Positions 33,933 to 43,270 of a stretch of 64,000 nucleotides of DNA are shown here, piece after piece; position 1 is the first letter of the stretch; the number at the start of each line of letters is the position of its first letter. The DNA is taken from positions 1-64,000 of the forward strand of contig NZ_SHMH01000010.1 of assembly GCF_004283755.1 (NCBI RefSeq), written 5' to 3'. Below the pieces are notes generated by a model. That model worked only from the letters and a program-made list of their open reading frames with translations. It ran no database searches and had not been told where the DNA came from. Made by a program: the position numbers and the translations under genes. Source of the stretch: Pseudoxanthomonas winnipegensis (GTDB lineage: Bacteria > Pseudomonadota > Gammaproteobacteria > Xanthomonadales > Xanthomonadaceae).

Positions 33933-35255
33933 ATGCGGGTAGGCAGGGGGTGGGTGCTGGCGCTGTTGCTGGCGAGTGTGCCGCTGGCGCAGGCCCAGGC
34001 GCGGGCCGAACGGCCAGCGCAGGTGCGGATCGTCGAGCGTCCGGAAGGCTTCGTGCTGCTGGTGGACGGCCAACCGTTCTACGTCCGCGGCGCCGGCATG
34101 CGCGGCGACGCGCGCGAGCAGGATGCGCTGGCCGCGCGCGGCGGCAATGCCTTCCGCACCTGGCAGACCGGCGCCGACACCGCCCGGGTGAAGGCGATGC
34201 TGGACCACGCGCAGGCCAAGGGCCTGAAGGTGGCGATGGGCATCGAGGTCGCGCGCGAGCGGCATGGGTTCGATTACGACGACGCCGGCGCCGTGGAGGC
34301 ACAACGCGCGCGCATCCGGGGCGAGGTGCTCGCCTGGAAAGACCATCCCGCCGTGCTGATGTGGGTGGTGGGCAACGAGCTGAACCTGGAATCGACCAAC
34401 CCGCGCGTCTGGAACGCCGTGGGCGCGCTGGCCGACATGGTTCACCGGCTCGATCCGAATCATCCGGTCATGACCACGGTGGCGGGCCTGGACAAGCCGC
34501 TGGTTGATGCGATCAAGATGCGCGCGCCCGCGCTGGACCTGATCGGCATCCAGCTCTACGGCGACCTCGACCGGCTGCCGGAAAAGCTTCGCCAGAGCCA
34601 GTGGACCGGCCCTTACCTCGTCACCGAATGGGGACCGACCGGCCATTGGGAGAGCCCGCTCACCGCCTGGGGCGCGCCGATCGAGGACACGTCCACCGAC
34701 AAGGCGCGGCTGCTGGCGCAGCGCTACCGCCAGGTCATCCAGGCGGACAAGCGCCAGGGGCTGGGGTCGTTCGTGTTCCTTTGGGGCCAGAAGCAGGAGC
34801 GCACGCCGACCTGGTACGGCCTGTTTCTGCCGGACGGCACGACCACGCCGGCAGTGGATATCTTGCAGTGGCTGTGGACCGGCCACTGGCCGCGCAATCG
34901 TGCGCCGTCGATCCAGGCGCCGACCATCGACGGGCAGGGCGCGCGTGCCAGCGTCACCCTGGCGCCGGGCAGCGCGCATACCGCGGCGGCGCCCGCGCAG
35001 GATCCCGATGGCGATGCCCTGGACTATCGCTGGACGGTCCTGCGCGAGAGCCAGGCCACCAGCGTCGGCGGCGATCCGGAAACCGTCCCCGCCCGGGTCG
35101 ATGTGGCCATCAGCGACACGGCCAATGGCGCGATGCGCCTGGTCGCACCGCAGGCGCCCGGCAACTACCGGCTGTTCGTCGAGGTCCGCGATGGCCAGGG
35201 ACACGCGGCCACCGCCAACCTGCCGTTCCGGGTCGAGCTCACTGCGGAAAAGTGA
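33933..35255 (+). CDS. Secreted glycoside hydrolase of GH2/GH5-like TIM-barrel type
   Basis: A 440-residue protein with signal peptide (LAQAQARAE). The TIM-barrel region resembles GH2 C-terminal domains: GQPFYVRGAGMRGDA, GNAFRTWQTGAD, MWVVGNELNLES with the likely acid/base Glu, and YLVTEWGPTGHWE with the likely nucleophile Glu. A C-terminal beta-sandwich from about residue 335 has the AQDPDGDALDYRWTV pattern of a cadherin/Ig-like module. The substrate is unknown. GAGGAGCGGGG precedes the start. The end overlaps the convergent VOC gene by 17 bases. Confidence 0.8.
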   Translation: MRVGRGWVLALLLASVPLAQAQARAERPAQVRIVERPEGFVLLVDGQPFYVRGAGMRGDAREQDALAARGGNAFRTWQTGADTARVKAMLDHAQAKGLKVAMGIEVARERHGFDYDDAGAVEAQRARIRGEVLAWKDHPAVLMWVVGNELNLESTNPRVWNAVGALADMVHRLDPNHPVMTTVAGLDKPLVDAIKMRAPALDLIGIQLYGDLDRLPEKLRQSQWTGPYLVTEWGPTGHWESPLTAWGAPIEDTSTDKARLLAQRYRQVIQADKRQGLGSFVFLWGQKQERTPTWYGLFLPDGTTTPAVDILQWLWTGHWPRNRAPSIQAPTIDGQGARASVTLAPGSAHTAAAPAQDPDGDALDYRWTVLRESQATSVGGDPETVPARVDVAISDTANGAMRLVAPQAPGNYRLFVEVRDGQGHAATANLPFRVELTAEK

Positions 35256-35673
35256 TCCACACCGCCTCGGCGCTGCGTTCGGCCGGGCCGTGGAAGACCG
35301 CCTCGATGTTGTTGCCATCGGGGTCGAGGACGAAGGCCGCGTAGTAGTTGGGGTGGTAGGGCCGCAGCCCCGGCGCGCCGTGGTCGCGGCCGCCGTGGGC
35401 CAGGGCGACCTTGTGGAAGGCATCGACCATGGCCGCATCGCGCGCCTGGAAGGCCAGGTGATGGCGTCCGGTGAGTTCGCCGGTGGCCGCCGGGCTGTCG
35501 GCGCTGGAGACGAACAGCTCGTCCGCCCAGAAGAAGCCCGGCCCGGTGCCGCCGATGGGGATGCCCAGCGCGCCGAGCACGGCGCTGTAGAAGTCCTGGC
35601 TGGCATGCAGGTCGCGCACGACCAGATGCAGGTGGTCGATCAGGCGGCCGCGGAAGAGTTCCTGCGTTTCCAT
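35239..35673 (-). CDS. VOC (glyoxalase/bleomycin-resistance) family protein
   Basis: A 144-residue protein with two beta-alpha-beta-beta-beta repeats. LIDHLHLVVRDLHASQDFYS opens the first, with metal-binding His, HHLAFQARDAAMVDAFHKVA opens the second, and FVLDPDGNNIEAVFHGPAER carries the terminal Glu ligand. It is a likely metal-dependent dioxygenase, isomerase or resistance protein with unknown substrate. The start at 35673 lies after a short gap; upstream in-frame residues are unlikely. The 3' end overlaps the glycosidase gene convergently. Confidence 0.88.
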   Translation of the reverse strand: METQELFRGRLIDHLHLVVRDLHASQDFYSAVLGALGIPIGGTGPGFFWADELFVSSADSPAATGELTGRHHLAFQARDAAMVDAFHKVALAHGGRDHGAPGLRPYHPNYYAAFVLDPDGNNIEAVFHGPAERSAEAVWITFPQ

Positions 35674-35778
35674 GGGAGCGCTCCGGCTGCGGTTGAAGTC
35701 GACCCAAGGTTTTAGCACTGCCACCGCGGCGGGCCCGTCACGCCGCTGACGGCCAGGACAGCACACGCCGCGTCGCGC

Positions 35779-36030
35779 TCATTCGTAGAACGCGTCGGAT
35801 GCGTCGATCTCCAGCCCGTTGGCCTTGGCATAGGCGACCGCGGCGCGGCACGCGGCCAGTGCGACCGGATTGTCTTCCAGATGCGACACCGGCGCGCAGC
35901 GCATGGTCAGCAGGTCGGCGTCGTGGCACAGCGACGCCGTGCCATCGGCCGTCACGCAGATGGTGTCGTCGCCCGAGGTGACGAAGTACAGCCGTTCGGT
36001 ATTGCGTCCATAGAGATGGAAAAAAGCCAT
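35779..36030 (-). CDS. Small hypothetical protein, 83 residues
   Basis: An 83-residue soluble acidic protein that begins AFFHLYGRNTERLYFVTSGD and ends in a helix. No family is recognised. It is considered real because the start follows AAGGAG at good spacing and the sequence has balanced composition. The in-frame extension upstream to 36063 lacks a ribosome-binding site. Confidence 0.55.
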   Translation of the reverse strand: MAFFHLYGRNTERLYFVTSGDDTICVTADGTASLCHDADLLTMRCAPVSHLEDNPVALAACRAAVAYAKANGLEIDASDAFYE

Positions 36031-36400
36031 TGCACTCTCCTTGTGTTGAGCGCTGGCGACCACGGTACAGACCGCGGCCGACCAGCCTGTTCAGGAATTC
36101 TCACGAACCTCGCCGGAGCCCGAACCGTCATCCAGACTTCACTCCGACGCGACATCATCATGCGACGTTGGCCGACGTTCGCGACAGAGGCGCTGAATCG
36201 CGTCCTACCCGCCGTTTTTGCGTCGGTCGCTTCCTCACCCCCGATCTACCCCTTCGGCACCGCCGCCAGCCGTCGCCATTCCGGCCAACGGGCCAGGCTC
36301 GGACGAGCACGCGACCCTCACGGCAACCCGCGACCGCCACCGCGCGGCTACCCGCCAGGTCAACCAAGGCACGCCGCCGTGGCCGCACAGGTGGCAGCGC
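36031..36400. other. 370-base gap with nothing recognised
   Basis: Between the small hypothetical gene and the 3' end of the second diguanylate cyclase. The region is a little lower in GC around 36105-36240 but holds no credible gene, RNA or repeat to the eye. Confidence 0.35.
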
Positions 36401-38020
36401 CTAGCCGACGTCCGCCAGCGTCGCCCGATCGCGCCCGGCGCGCTTGGCGGCATACATGGCCGCGTCGGCGCGCTGCAGCAGGCCGCGCGTGTCGCGGTCC
36501 TGCGGCAGCAGCCCGGTGATGCCGGTGCTGAGCGTGACGCGCAGTCCGGGCAGTCCCAGATCCTGGGCGATCGCATCGAGCGGTTCGCGCAGCGCGTCGA
36601 TGCGCCGCAGGGCGTGCGAGGGCTCGGCGTCGGGCAGCATGACCAGGAATTCCTCGCCGCCCATCCGCGCGACATAGTCCTGGCCACGGAACACCGCGCG
36701 CAGGGTCGCGGCCACGCGCTCCAGCACGCGGTCGCCCACGTCATGGCCGTAGCGGTCGTTGATGTCCTTGAAGTGGTCGATGTCCAGGAAGCAGACCGTC
36801 AGCAGCCGGCCCTCCTGCTGGGCGCCGGCGCGCGCCTGGGCCAGCCGTTCCAGCGCCGCCCCGCGGTTGGGCAGGCCGGTCAGCGCGTCGGTCTGCGCCA
36901 GCAGACGCATCTGGTCGCGCTGCTGGCGCAGGCGCAGGGTCAAGGCCATGCTGGCGGTCAGGCCGAGCCAGACGCCGGTCACCATCAGCGTCTCCACTTC
37001 CCACAGCGCCAGCAGGGCCGGTGCGAACAGCTCCAGTCCCATGGCAAGCACCAGCGGCGCCAGGCAGGCCAGCATGATCGCGCCGCCGGGGCGGCGATGG
37101 ACCAGGGCCAGCACACCGCGCGCGGCCAGCACCACGCACAGCGCCACGAAGCCGATGCCGTCCAGCAGCCAGATGGTCCGCAGGGCCGCCTCCGGCAGCA
37201 CCAGGACCACGGCCGACAGCAATAGGAACGTGGCCGACACCCAGCCGGCGAGCCGATACAGGCGGGGTGAGCGCATGCCCGAGCCGCGCAGCGTGCGCAG
37301 GGCCAGGCCGATCATCGCCGTGGGCAGGGCGGCGATCAGGCGCAGCGCCAGCGGCTCGTCCAGCGGCAGCCAGGGCCGCGGATAGGTCCACAGCCCCGAC
37401 AGCAGCGCGATCCACAGCGCGAAGGTCACCGCGCCGATCGCCGCGGACAGGAAGGCACGCTCGCGCGTGGCGATGAAGGTGAGCAGGCAGGACAGCACCA
37501 ACGACAGCACCACCGCCAGGCAGGCCACGCGCATCGAGAAGCGCAGCGTGTCCTGGCGCTGCACCACGGCCGGTTCGCCCAGCATCACGATCGGCCGCCA
37601 CAGCGGCAGCGCCGCCTGGTCGAACTCGACCTCGATCGGCTGCAGGTTGCCGCGCGGCGGCACCAGCACCGTGCCCATGCCGGTGCGGAAGCGCGAGTCC
37701 AGCGTGCGCGCGTCCAGCGGCGTGCCGCAGCGCTCGCGCGCGCCGTGGCGGATCTCCACCTGGCCCTGGTAGATGTTCATCGCCAGCGCAGCCTGCGGCG
37801 TGCCCGGCCAGCCGCCGACGGGCGGCGCCAGCGGAATGCGCACATGGCCGGGGCGGTGCTGGTGGCGGCAGGGATCGATGTGTTCCTCGGCCAGCGCCGG
37901 CTGGCCGGACACCACGAAGGCCCGCGGCTGCGACGCCGGCGCGCATGCGGCCAGCCCGAGGACCAACAGCAGGACCAGGCACAGCAGCCGGGGAAGACGC
38001 GACGCCAGGTCGGAGGTCAT
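36401..38020 (-). CDS. Membrane-anchored diguanylate cyclase with periplasmic and 7TM sensor part
   Basis: A 539-residue protein. Residues up to about 30 form a lipoprotein-type signal (LGLAAC), followed by a periplasmic segment of about 130 residues, seven predicted membrane helices (7TMR-DISM-like) and a C-terminal GGDEF domain. This opens TDALTGLPNRGAALERLAQA and has GGEEF with an I-site RGQD five residues upstream. It should make c-di-GMP in response to an extracytoplasmic signal. The start at 38020 fits the lipoprotein signal; the frame extends to 38059. Confidence 0.87.
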   Translation of the reverse strand: MTSDLASRLPRLLCLVLLLVLGLAACAPASQPRAFVVSGQPALAEEHIDPCRHQHRPGHVRIPLAPPVGGWPGTPQAALAMNIYQGQVEIRHGARERCGTPLDARTLDSRFRTGMGTVLVPPRGNLQPIEVEFDQAALPLWRPIVMLGEPAVVQRQDTLRFSMRVACLAVVLSLVLSCLLTFIATRERAFLSAAIGAVTFALWIALLSGLWTYPRPWLPLDEPLALRLIAALPTAMIGLALRTLRGSGMRSPRLYRLAGWVSATFLLLSAVVLVLPEAALRTIWLLDGIGFVALCVVLAARGVLALVHRRPGGAIMLACLAPLVLAMGLELFAPALLALWEVETLMVTGVWLGLTASMALTLRLRQQRDQMRLLAQTDALTGLPNRGAALERLAQARAGAQQEGRLLTVCFLDIDHFKDINDRYGHDVGDRVLERVAATLRAVFRGQDYVARMGGEEFLVMLPDAEPSHALRRIDALREPLDAIAQDLGLPGLRVTLSTGITGLLPQDRDTRGLLQRADAAMYAAKRAGRDRATLADVG

Positions 38021-38142
38021 GGGCTTGGCAATAAGCGCCGCCACGCGGCGGACGACCATGGTATCGGCTGGCGCCAGCCGATCTGCAGTCCGGCGTGCGA
38101 TCCGTGTGCGAGCAGGCCCCGGTCAGGCCGGCAGGGCTTCGC

Positions 38143-39093
38143 TCAGGGCTTGGCGGCGGCCCGCGCCGGGAAGGCGAAGGTCGCCACCACCGGGAAGTGA
38201 TCGGACGGATAGCGCGCGCCGTCGTGGTCGGTCAGCGTGGCCACCGTCAGCGGCTGCAGGCCGCGGTAGAGGATCCAGTCGATGCGCTTGTCCGGCGTGC
38301 CGGTGAAATCGTGGAAGGTCCGGTCCGGCCCGCTGCGCGAGGGTGCCGTTTCCCAGCTGTCGCGCAGCAGCGCAGTCAGGGTGGCGTGCGGCGCGGAGTC
38401 GAGCGTGGTGTTGAAGTCGCCGGTCAGCACGATCGGCTCGTCGGCCGGCAGCGCCTTGAGCCGCTGCGCGATCAGCTGCGCGCACTTCACCCGTGCTGCC
38501 TCGTCCTGGTCGCGGTAGGGGAAGTGGGTGTTGTAGAGCACGAAGGTGCGCCCATCGGCGATCCGCTCGAAGCGCGCCCAGGTCACCATGCGCGGCAGCG
38601 GGTGGCCCCAGCTGATGCTGCCCGGCACCTCCGGCGTATCGGACAGCCAGAAGTTGCCCGAATCCAGCACCTTGAGCGCGTCCTTGCGATAGAACACGCC
38701 CATGTGCTCGTCTTCGTCGCCGCCGCGCCGGCCCTGGCCGAACCAGGCGTACTGCGGCAGGCGCGCGGCCAGATCGTCGGCCTGGCGCTTGACCAGCTCC
38801 TGGGTGCCCATCACGTCCGGCGCCTGCTCGGTGACCACGCGCGCGAGCAGGTCGCGGCGGTTCTCCCAGCGGTTTTCGTTGGTGTCCGCCGGCGTGCGCA
38901 CGTTGAAGCTCATCACCTTCAGCGTGGCCGGTGCGGCGGCGAAGGCCTGCGCCAGCGGCAGGCCGATGAGCAGCAGGAGCAGCATGCGCGCCTGGCGATG
39001 ACGTGCGAGCAGCAGGCGGAAGGCGGGAGGCAGCAGACGGGACAGGGGCGTGGGACCGGGGCAGGCAGCGCGACGGGCGTCATGGTCCGGCAA
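38143..39093 (-). CDS. Secreted endonuclease/exonuclease/phosphatase (EEP) family protein
   Basis: A 316-residue phosphodiesterase-fold protein. LKVMSFNVRTPADTNENRWE holds the metal-binding Asn, DVMGTQELVKRQ the Glu, LYNTHFPYRD the catalytic His, VLTGDFNTTLDS the Asp-Asn pair, and RYPSDHFPVVATF the terminal Asp-His. The N-terminal hydrophobic stretch (about residues 38-52) suggests export. The start is uncertain: ATG 39093 or the internal ATG at 38985, which opens on the hydrophobic stretch but lacks a basic region. The substrate (nucleic acid, phospholipid or phosphoinositide) is unknown. It lies downstream of gnd on the same strand. Confidence 0.82.
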   Translation of the reverse strand: MPDHDARRAACPGPTPLSRLLPPAFRLLLARHRQARMLLLLLIGLPLAQAFAAAPATLKVMSFNVRTPADTNENRWENRRDLLARVVTEQAPDVMGTQELVKRQADDLAARLPQYAWFGQGRRGGDEDEHMGVFYRKDALKVLDSGNFWLSDTPEVPGSISWGHPLPRMVTWARFERIADGRTFVLYNTHFPYRDQDEAARVKCAQLIAQRLKALPADEPIVLTGDFNTTLDSAPHATLTALLRDSWETAPSRSGPDRTFHDFTGTPDKRIDWILYRGLQPLTVATLTDHDGARYPSDHFPVVATFAFPARAAAKP

Positions 39094-39210
39094 ACGCGCG
39101 CCGCGCGAAACGCGGCGAAAGTCGCAAGGCGAACGCCTACCTTCGGCGGGCCGTCCGCGATTTATTGAACTGCATCACACATTCGCCGGCCCGCCCCACC
39201 GGCGTGCCGA

Positions 39211-40623
39211 TCACGCGCCCCAGCTGGCGTGGAAGCTACCCGGCGCATCGACGCGCTCGAAGGTGTGCGCGCCGAAGAAGTCGCGCTGGGCCTGGATCAG
39301 GTTGGCCGGCAGGCGCGCGCTGCGGTAGCCGTCGTAGTAGGCGATGGCCGAGGCGAAGCACGGCACCGGGATGCCGGCCTTGACCGCCGTGGCCACCACC
39401 TCGCGCAGCGCGCCCTGGTAGTCGGCGGCGATCTTCTGGAAATACGGCGCCAGCAGCAGGTTGGCCAGCTTGGCGTCGGCCGCGTAGGCGTCGGTGATCT
39501 TCTGCAGGAAGCGCGCGCGGATGATGCAGCCGGCGCGGAAGATGCTGGCGATCTGGCCGTACTGCAGTTCCCAGCCGTATTCGTCCGAGGCCGCGCGCAT
39601 CTGCGCGAAGCCCTGCGCATAGGACACGATCTTGCTCAGGTACAGCGCCTTGCGCACCGCCTCGACGAAGGCCGCGCGATCGCCGTCGAACGCGGGCGCA
39701 TCCGGCCCGGCCAGGATCCTGGCGGCGGCCACGCGCTCGTCCTTCAGCGCCGACAGCACGCGGGCGAACACCGACTCGGTGATCAACGGCAGCGGCGTGC
39801 CCAGGTCCAGCGCGCTCTGGCTGGTCCACTTGCCCGTGCCCTTCTGCGCGGCGCGGTCGAGCACCTTGTCGACCAGATCGCCCTCGCCGCGGTCGTCGCG
39901 CTTGCGCAGGATCGTGGCGGTGATCTCGATCAGGTAGCTGTTCAGCTCGCCCTGGTTCCACTGCGCGTAGGTGTCGGCCAGCTCGGCGTTGGACAGGCCG
40001 AGCACGTGCTTGAGCACGGCATAGCTCTCGGCGATCAGCTGCATGTCGCCGTACTCGATGCCGTTGTGGACCATCTTGACGTAGTGGCCTGCGCCGTCCG
40101 GGCCGATGTAGGCCACGCAGGGCGTGCCGTCCTCGGCCTTGGCGGCGATCTCGTTGAGAATCGGGGCGACCAGGTCGTAGGCGTCCTTCGGACCGCCGGG
40201 CATGATCGAGGGCCCCTTGAGCGCACCTTCCTCGCCGCCGGACACGCCGGTGCCGATGAAGTGCAGACCGGCCTGGGCCAGCTCCTCGTTGCGCCGACGC
40301 GTGTCCTGGAAGAAGGTGTTGCCGCCGTCGATCAGCACGTCGCCCTTGGCCAGCAGCGGCTTGAGTTCGGCGATGACCGCATCGGTGCCGGCGCCGGCCT
40401 TGACCATCAGCAGGATGCGGCGCGGGGTTTCCAGCGATTCGACGAACTCGGCCAGCGTATAGCTCGGCACCAGGCCGGCATCCGGATGTTCGGCCATCAC
40501 CTCGTCGGTCTTCTCGCGGCTGCGGTTGAAGATCGAGACCTTGTGCCCGCGGCTGGCGATGTTCAACGCCAGGTTGCGGCCCATGACCGCCATGCCGACC
40601 ACGCCAATGGGTTGCTTGCTCAT
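39211..40623 (-). CDS. gnd: 6-phosphogluconate dehydrogenase, decarboxylating
   Basis: A 470-residue enzyme of the long, dimeric type. [20 protein letters not shown] is the NADP-binding motif, [20 protein letters not shown] and [20 protein letters not shown] contain the substrate-binding SGGxxGA signature, and the active-site Lys is in [19 protein letters not shown]. The C-terminal helical half ([14 protein letters not shown]) is complete. It converts 6-phosphogluconate to ribulose 5-phosphate and CO2, giving NADPH in the pentose phosphate pathway. The start at 40623 precedes the Rossmann motif directly; upstream frame is spurious. Confidence 0.97.
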   Translation of the reverse strand: MSKQPIGVVGMAVMGRNLALNIASRGHKVSIFNRSREKTDEVMAEHPDAGLVPSYTLAEFVESLETPRRILLMVKAGAGTDAVIAELKPLLAKGDVLIDGGNTFFQDTRRRNEELAQAGLHFIGTGVSGGEEGALKGPSIMPGGPKDAYDLVAPILNEIAAKAEDGTPCVAYIGPDGAGHYVKMVHNGIEYGDMQLIAESYAVLKHVLGLSNAELADTYAQWNQGELNSYLIEITATILRKRDDRGEGDLVDKVLDRAAQKGTGKWTSQSALDLGTPLPLITESVFARVLSALKDERVAAARILAGPDAPAFDGDRAAFVEAVRKALYLSKIVSYAQGFAQMRAASDEYGWELQYGQIASIFRAGCIIRARFLQKITDAYAADAKLANLLLAPYFQKIAADYQGALREVVATAVKAGIPVPCFASAIAYYDGYRSARLPANLIQAQRDFFGAHTFERVDAPGSFHASWGA

Positions 40624-40848
40624 ATGCGCTCCGATTGCCTGGACGGCACTGCAGGAAGGGGGCGCGCATGATAACGAGCGCGTCAGGCGATGCATGTCTG
40701 CACCGTGCCACGCGCGCGCAACCGCGGTGTCCGCCGAAGCCAAACCGACCGCGCGCTGTCGCGGCGGTGACCATGCGGACAGACCAGGGCCGGTTTCAGC
40801 ACGGCTTCAATCCGGCCCGCACAGGCTCCAGGTCCCTCTCCCTAGCCG

Positions 40849-41166
40849 ATGCCCACCATGGACTGCCCCGTCTGCAAGACCACCGCGCTGATGATGTCCG
40901 AACGTCAACGCATCGAGATCGACTACTGCCCGCAGTGCCGCGGGATCTGGCTGGACCGGGGCGAGCTGGACAAGCTGATCGACCGGGCCAGCCCGGAGCC
41001 GCCCGCGCGCCAGGTCGCCGCGCCGCCTCCGCCGCCGGCCGTCGCCTACGGAGCGCGTGCCTACCCGCGGCATGACCACGATCGCCGCCACCCCGACACA
41101 GGCCACGACGGCTATGGTCGCAAGCGCAAGAAGGAGAGCTTTCTCTCCGACCTGTTCGACTTCTGA
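40849..41166 (+). CDS. TFIIB-type zinc-ribbon protein
   Basis: A 105-residue protein. MDCPVCKTTALMM and DYCPQCRGIWLDRGELDKLI give the two CxxC pairs of the zf-TFIIB ribbon, followed by a Pro- and His-rich linker and a C-terminal KKESFLSDLFDF. The family is frequent in bacteria, function unknown. The ATG at 40849 is chosen; 40858 is a second in-frame start. Confidence 0.85.
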   Translation: MPTMDCPVCKTTALMMSERQRIEIDYCPQCRGIWLDRGELDKLIDRASPEPPARQVAAPPPPPAVAYGARAYPRHDHDRRHPDTGHDGYGRKRKKESFLSDLFDF

Positions 41167-41381
41167 AGCCGTTTCCAGCCTCGCGCGTCCCGCCCTCGAC
41201 GTTGGCATGAGGCGAAGCGGCCTGCCGGCCTCTTGAACGGCGCGCTGACGGACCGCATGTCATGCTCTGGCAGCGTCGCGAATGCTGTTGGATGCGCTAA
41301 GTGGTTGATTGCCAAGGACGTGGCGGCGAATGTGAACGGATTTCCAAAAATGAATGCAATGCAACAGATGTCGCGATAATT

Positions 41382-41406
41382 GTTCCCTTGGTAGAACGAA
41401 GGGAAC
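41382..41406 (+). promoter_or_regulatory. Inverted repeat in the rpoH upstream region
   Basis: GTTCCCTT (41382-41389) and AAGGGAAC (41399-41406) are perfect complements around a 9-base spacer, about 49 bases before the rpoH start. It could be an operator for a repressor of rpoH or a 5' leader hairpin. Confidence 0.45.
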
Positions 41407-41454
41407 CATCCCGCGCCTTAGCAGTCCAATCCCCACATTGCTAAAATCGCTGCC

Positions 41455-42333
<879 letters not shown>

Positions 42334-42360
42334 TCGAGACCAACGCCTCGATGATCGAAG

Positions 42361-42388
42361 AGCCCCGCTCCTGGCGGGGCTTTTTTTG
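42361..42388 (+). terminator. Rho-independent terminator of rpoH
   Basis: An 8-bp GC stem AGCCCCGC / GCGGGGCT (42361-42368 with 42374-42381) is followed by a run of seven T residues. It lies 28 bases after the rpoH stop. Confidence 0.93.
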
Positions 42389-42610
42389 TGGTGCTTCGCC
42401 GAATCGGGCTCGCTCGGTGATTGAGGGTGCTGACTTCGGGTGGGCAGTGGTCCGGCGGGCGGCGTCCGCTTATCCCTCAATCAGGGCATCCTGCCCTGAT
42501 TCGGGCGCTCGGCCTCCTGCCTCGCTAGGCGCGGCCACCGCCCGCCGGCCCGCTGCCTCGCGCGTTGAGTCATGGGCTTCGATTCAAAGGCGTTGCGCAA
42601 GCGCTTTGCA

Positions 42611-42739
42611 CCCTTCCTTTCGCCGTAGGCGAAGGGGAGGGCCGGGGTGAGGTGCTTTTGCTCTTCGCTTCTGTGGCTTGCCCGGGAAAGCCCCGGACCC
42701 CCCCCCATCCCTCCCCTGCGCTACGCGCAAGGGAGGGGG
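42611..42739. repeat. MITE-like palindromic repeat, copy 1
   Basis: The left arm (CCTTTCGCCGTAGGCGAAGG, then GGAGGGCCGGGGTGAGG) is mirrored by a right arm (CCATCCCTCCCCTGCG, then GCGCAAGGGAGGGGG), so the element folds on itself around a shorter middle. The family recurs at 42779, 59183 and 59463. The long gap 42389-43270 holds two copies of it and the receptor promoter. Confidence 0.6.
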
Positions 42740-42778
42740 ACTCAAGTCGATGCCTTCCCGTCACTGATCGCACCCTGC

Positions 42779-42928
42779 CCCCCCTCCCTTTCACCGTAGG
42801 CGAAGGGGAGGGCCGGGGAGGGGTGCTGTTGCTCTTGCTTCGGCGGCTTGACCGGTAAAGCCTTAAGCCCTCCCTCTCAAGCGCTAGCCGCGATTTCGAG
42901 CTCCCCTGCGCTGTGCGCAAGGGAGGGG
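42779..42928. repeat. MITE-like palindromic repeat, copy 2
   Basis: It begins CCTCCCTTTCACCGTAGGCG and AAGGGGAGGGCCGGGGAGG, and ends CCCCTGCGCTGTGCGCAAGG then GAGGGG. It shares GAGGGCCGGGG and GCTGTTGCT with copies 1 and 3, and its middle resembles copy 3 (CGCTAGCCGCGA against TCGCGGCTAGCG). Confidence 0.6.
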
Positions 42929-43087
42929 TTCTCGAACGACCGTGCAAACTGCTATCGGACGGGTCGAGGCTGGTCGGCGGAGTAAGTGCATCGGCTGCGC
43001 GACAAGCCGAAGGACTCTCTTGTTGTGTCTGCGGGCGGCGCCCAGGCAAGGGCGCTGCAGTCGGCCCTGACAATCGTGTAATCGCAA

Positions 43088-43112
43088 TTTCAAGATTCAT
43101 TCTCATTTGCTA
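43088..43112. promoter_or_regulatory. Fur-box-like site upstream of the FepA-like receptor
   Basis: On the minus strand the stretch reads GCAAATGAGAATGAATCTTG, whose GAGAAT-type hexamers match the Fur-box pattern with an imperfect second half. It is about 160 bases before the receptor start. It would repress the receptor under iron repletion. Confidence 0.4.
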
Positions 43113-43270
43113 AGCTGCCGCGCATCCGGTCGCCGCCGCGCGCGGCGACACGCGAAGTCCGTCCTCGTCCTCCACATGCCCGCCTCGCGGGCGTGATCGG
43201 TGGTGTGCGGCTTTGCCAGATTCGCCCCAGCCGTCGCCAGGGCATCACCCCCTGACCGAGGCTGTTCTAG

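Noticed and set aside
32712..35606. A 964-codon minus-strand frame across the oxidoreductase and glycosidase genes
   Set aside because: It is the antisense shadow of two genes with clear domains and has no signal or family of its own.
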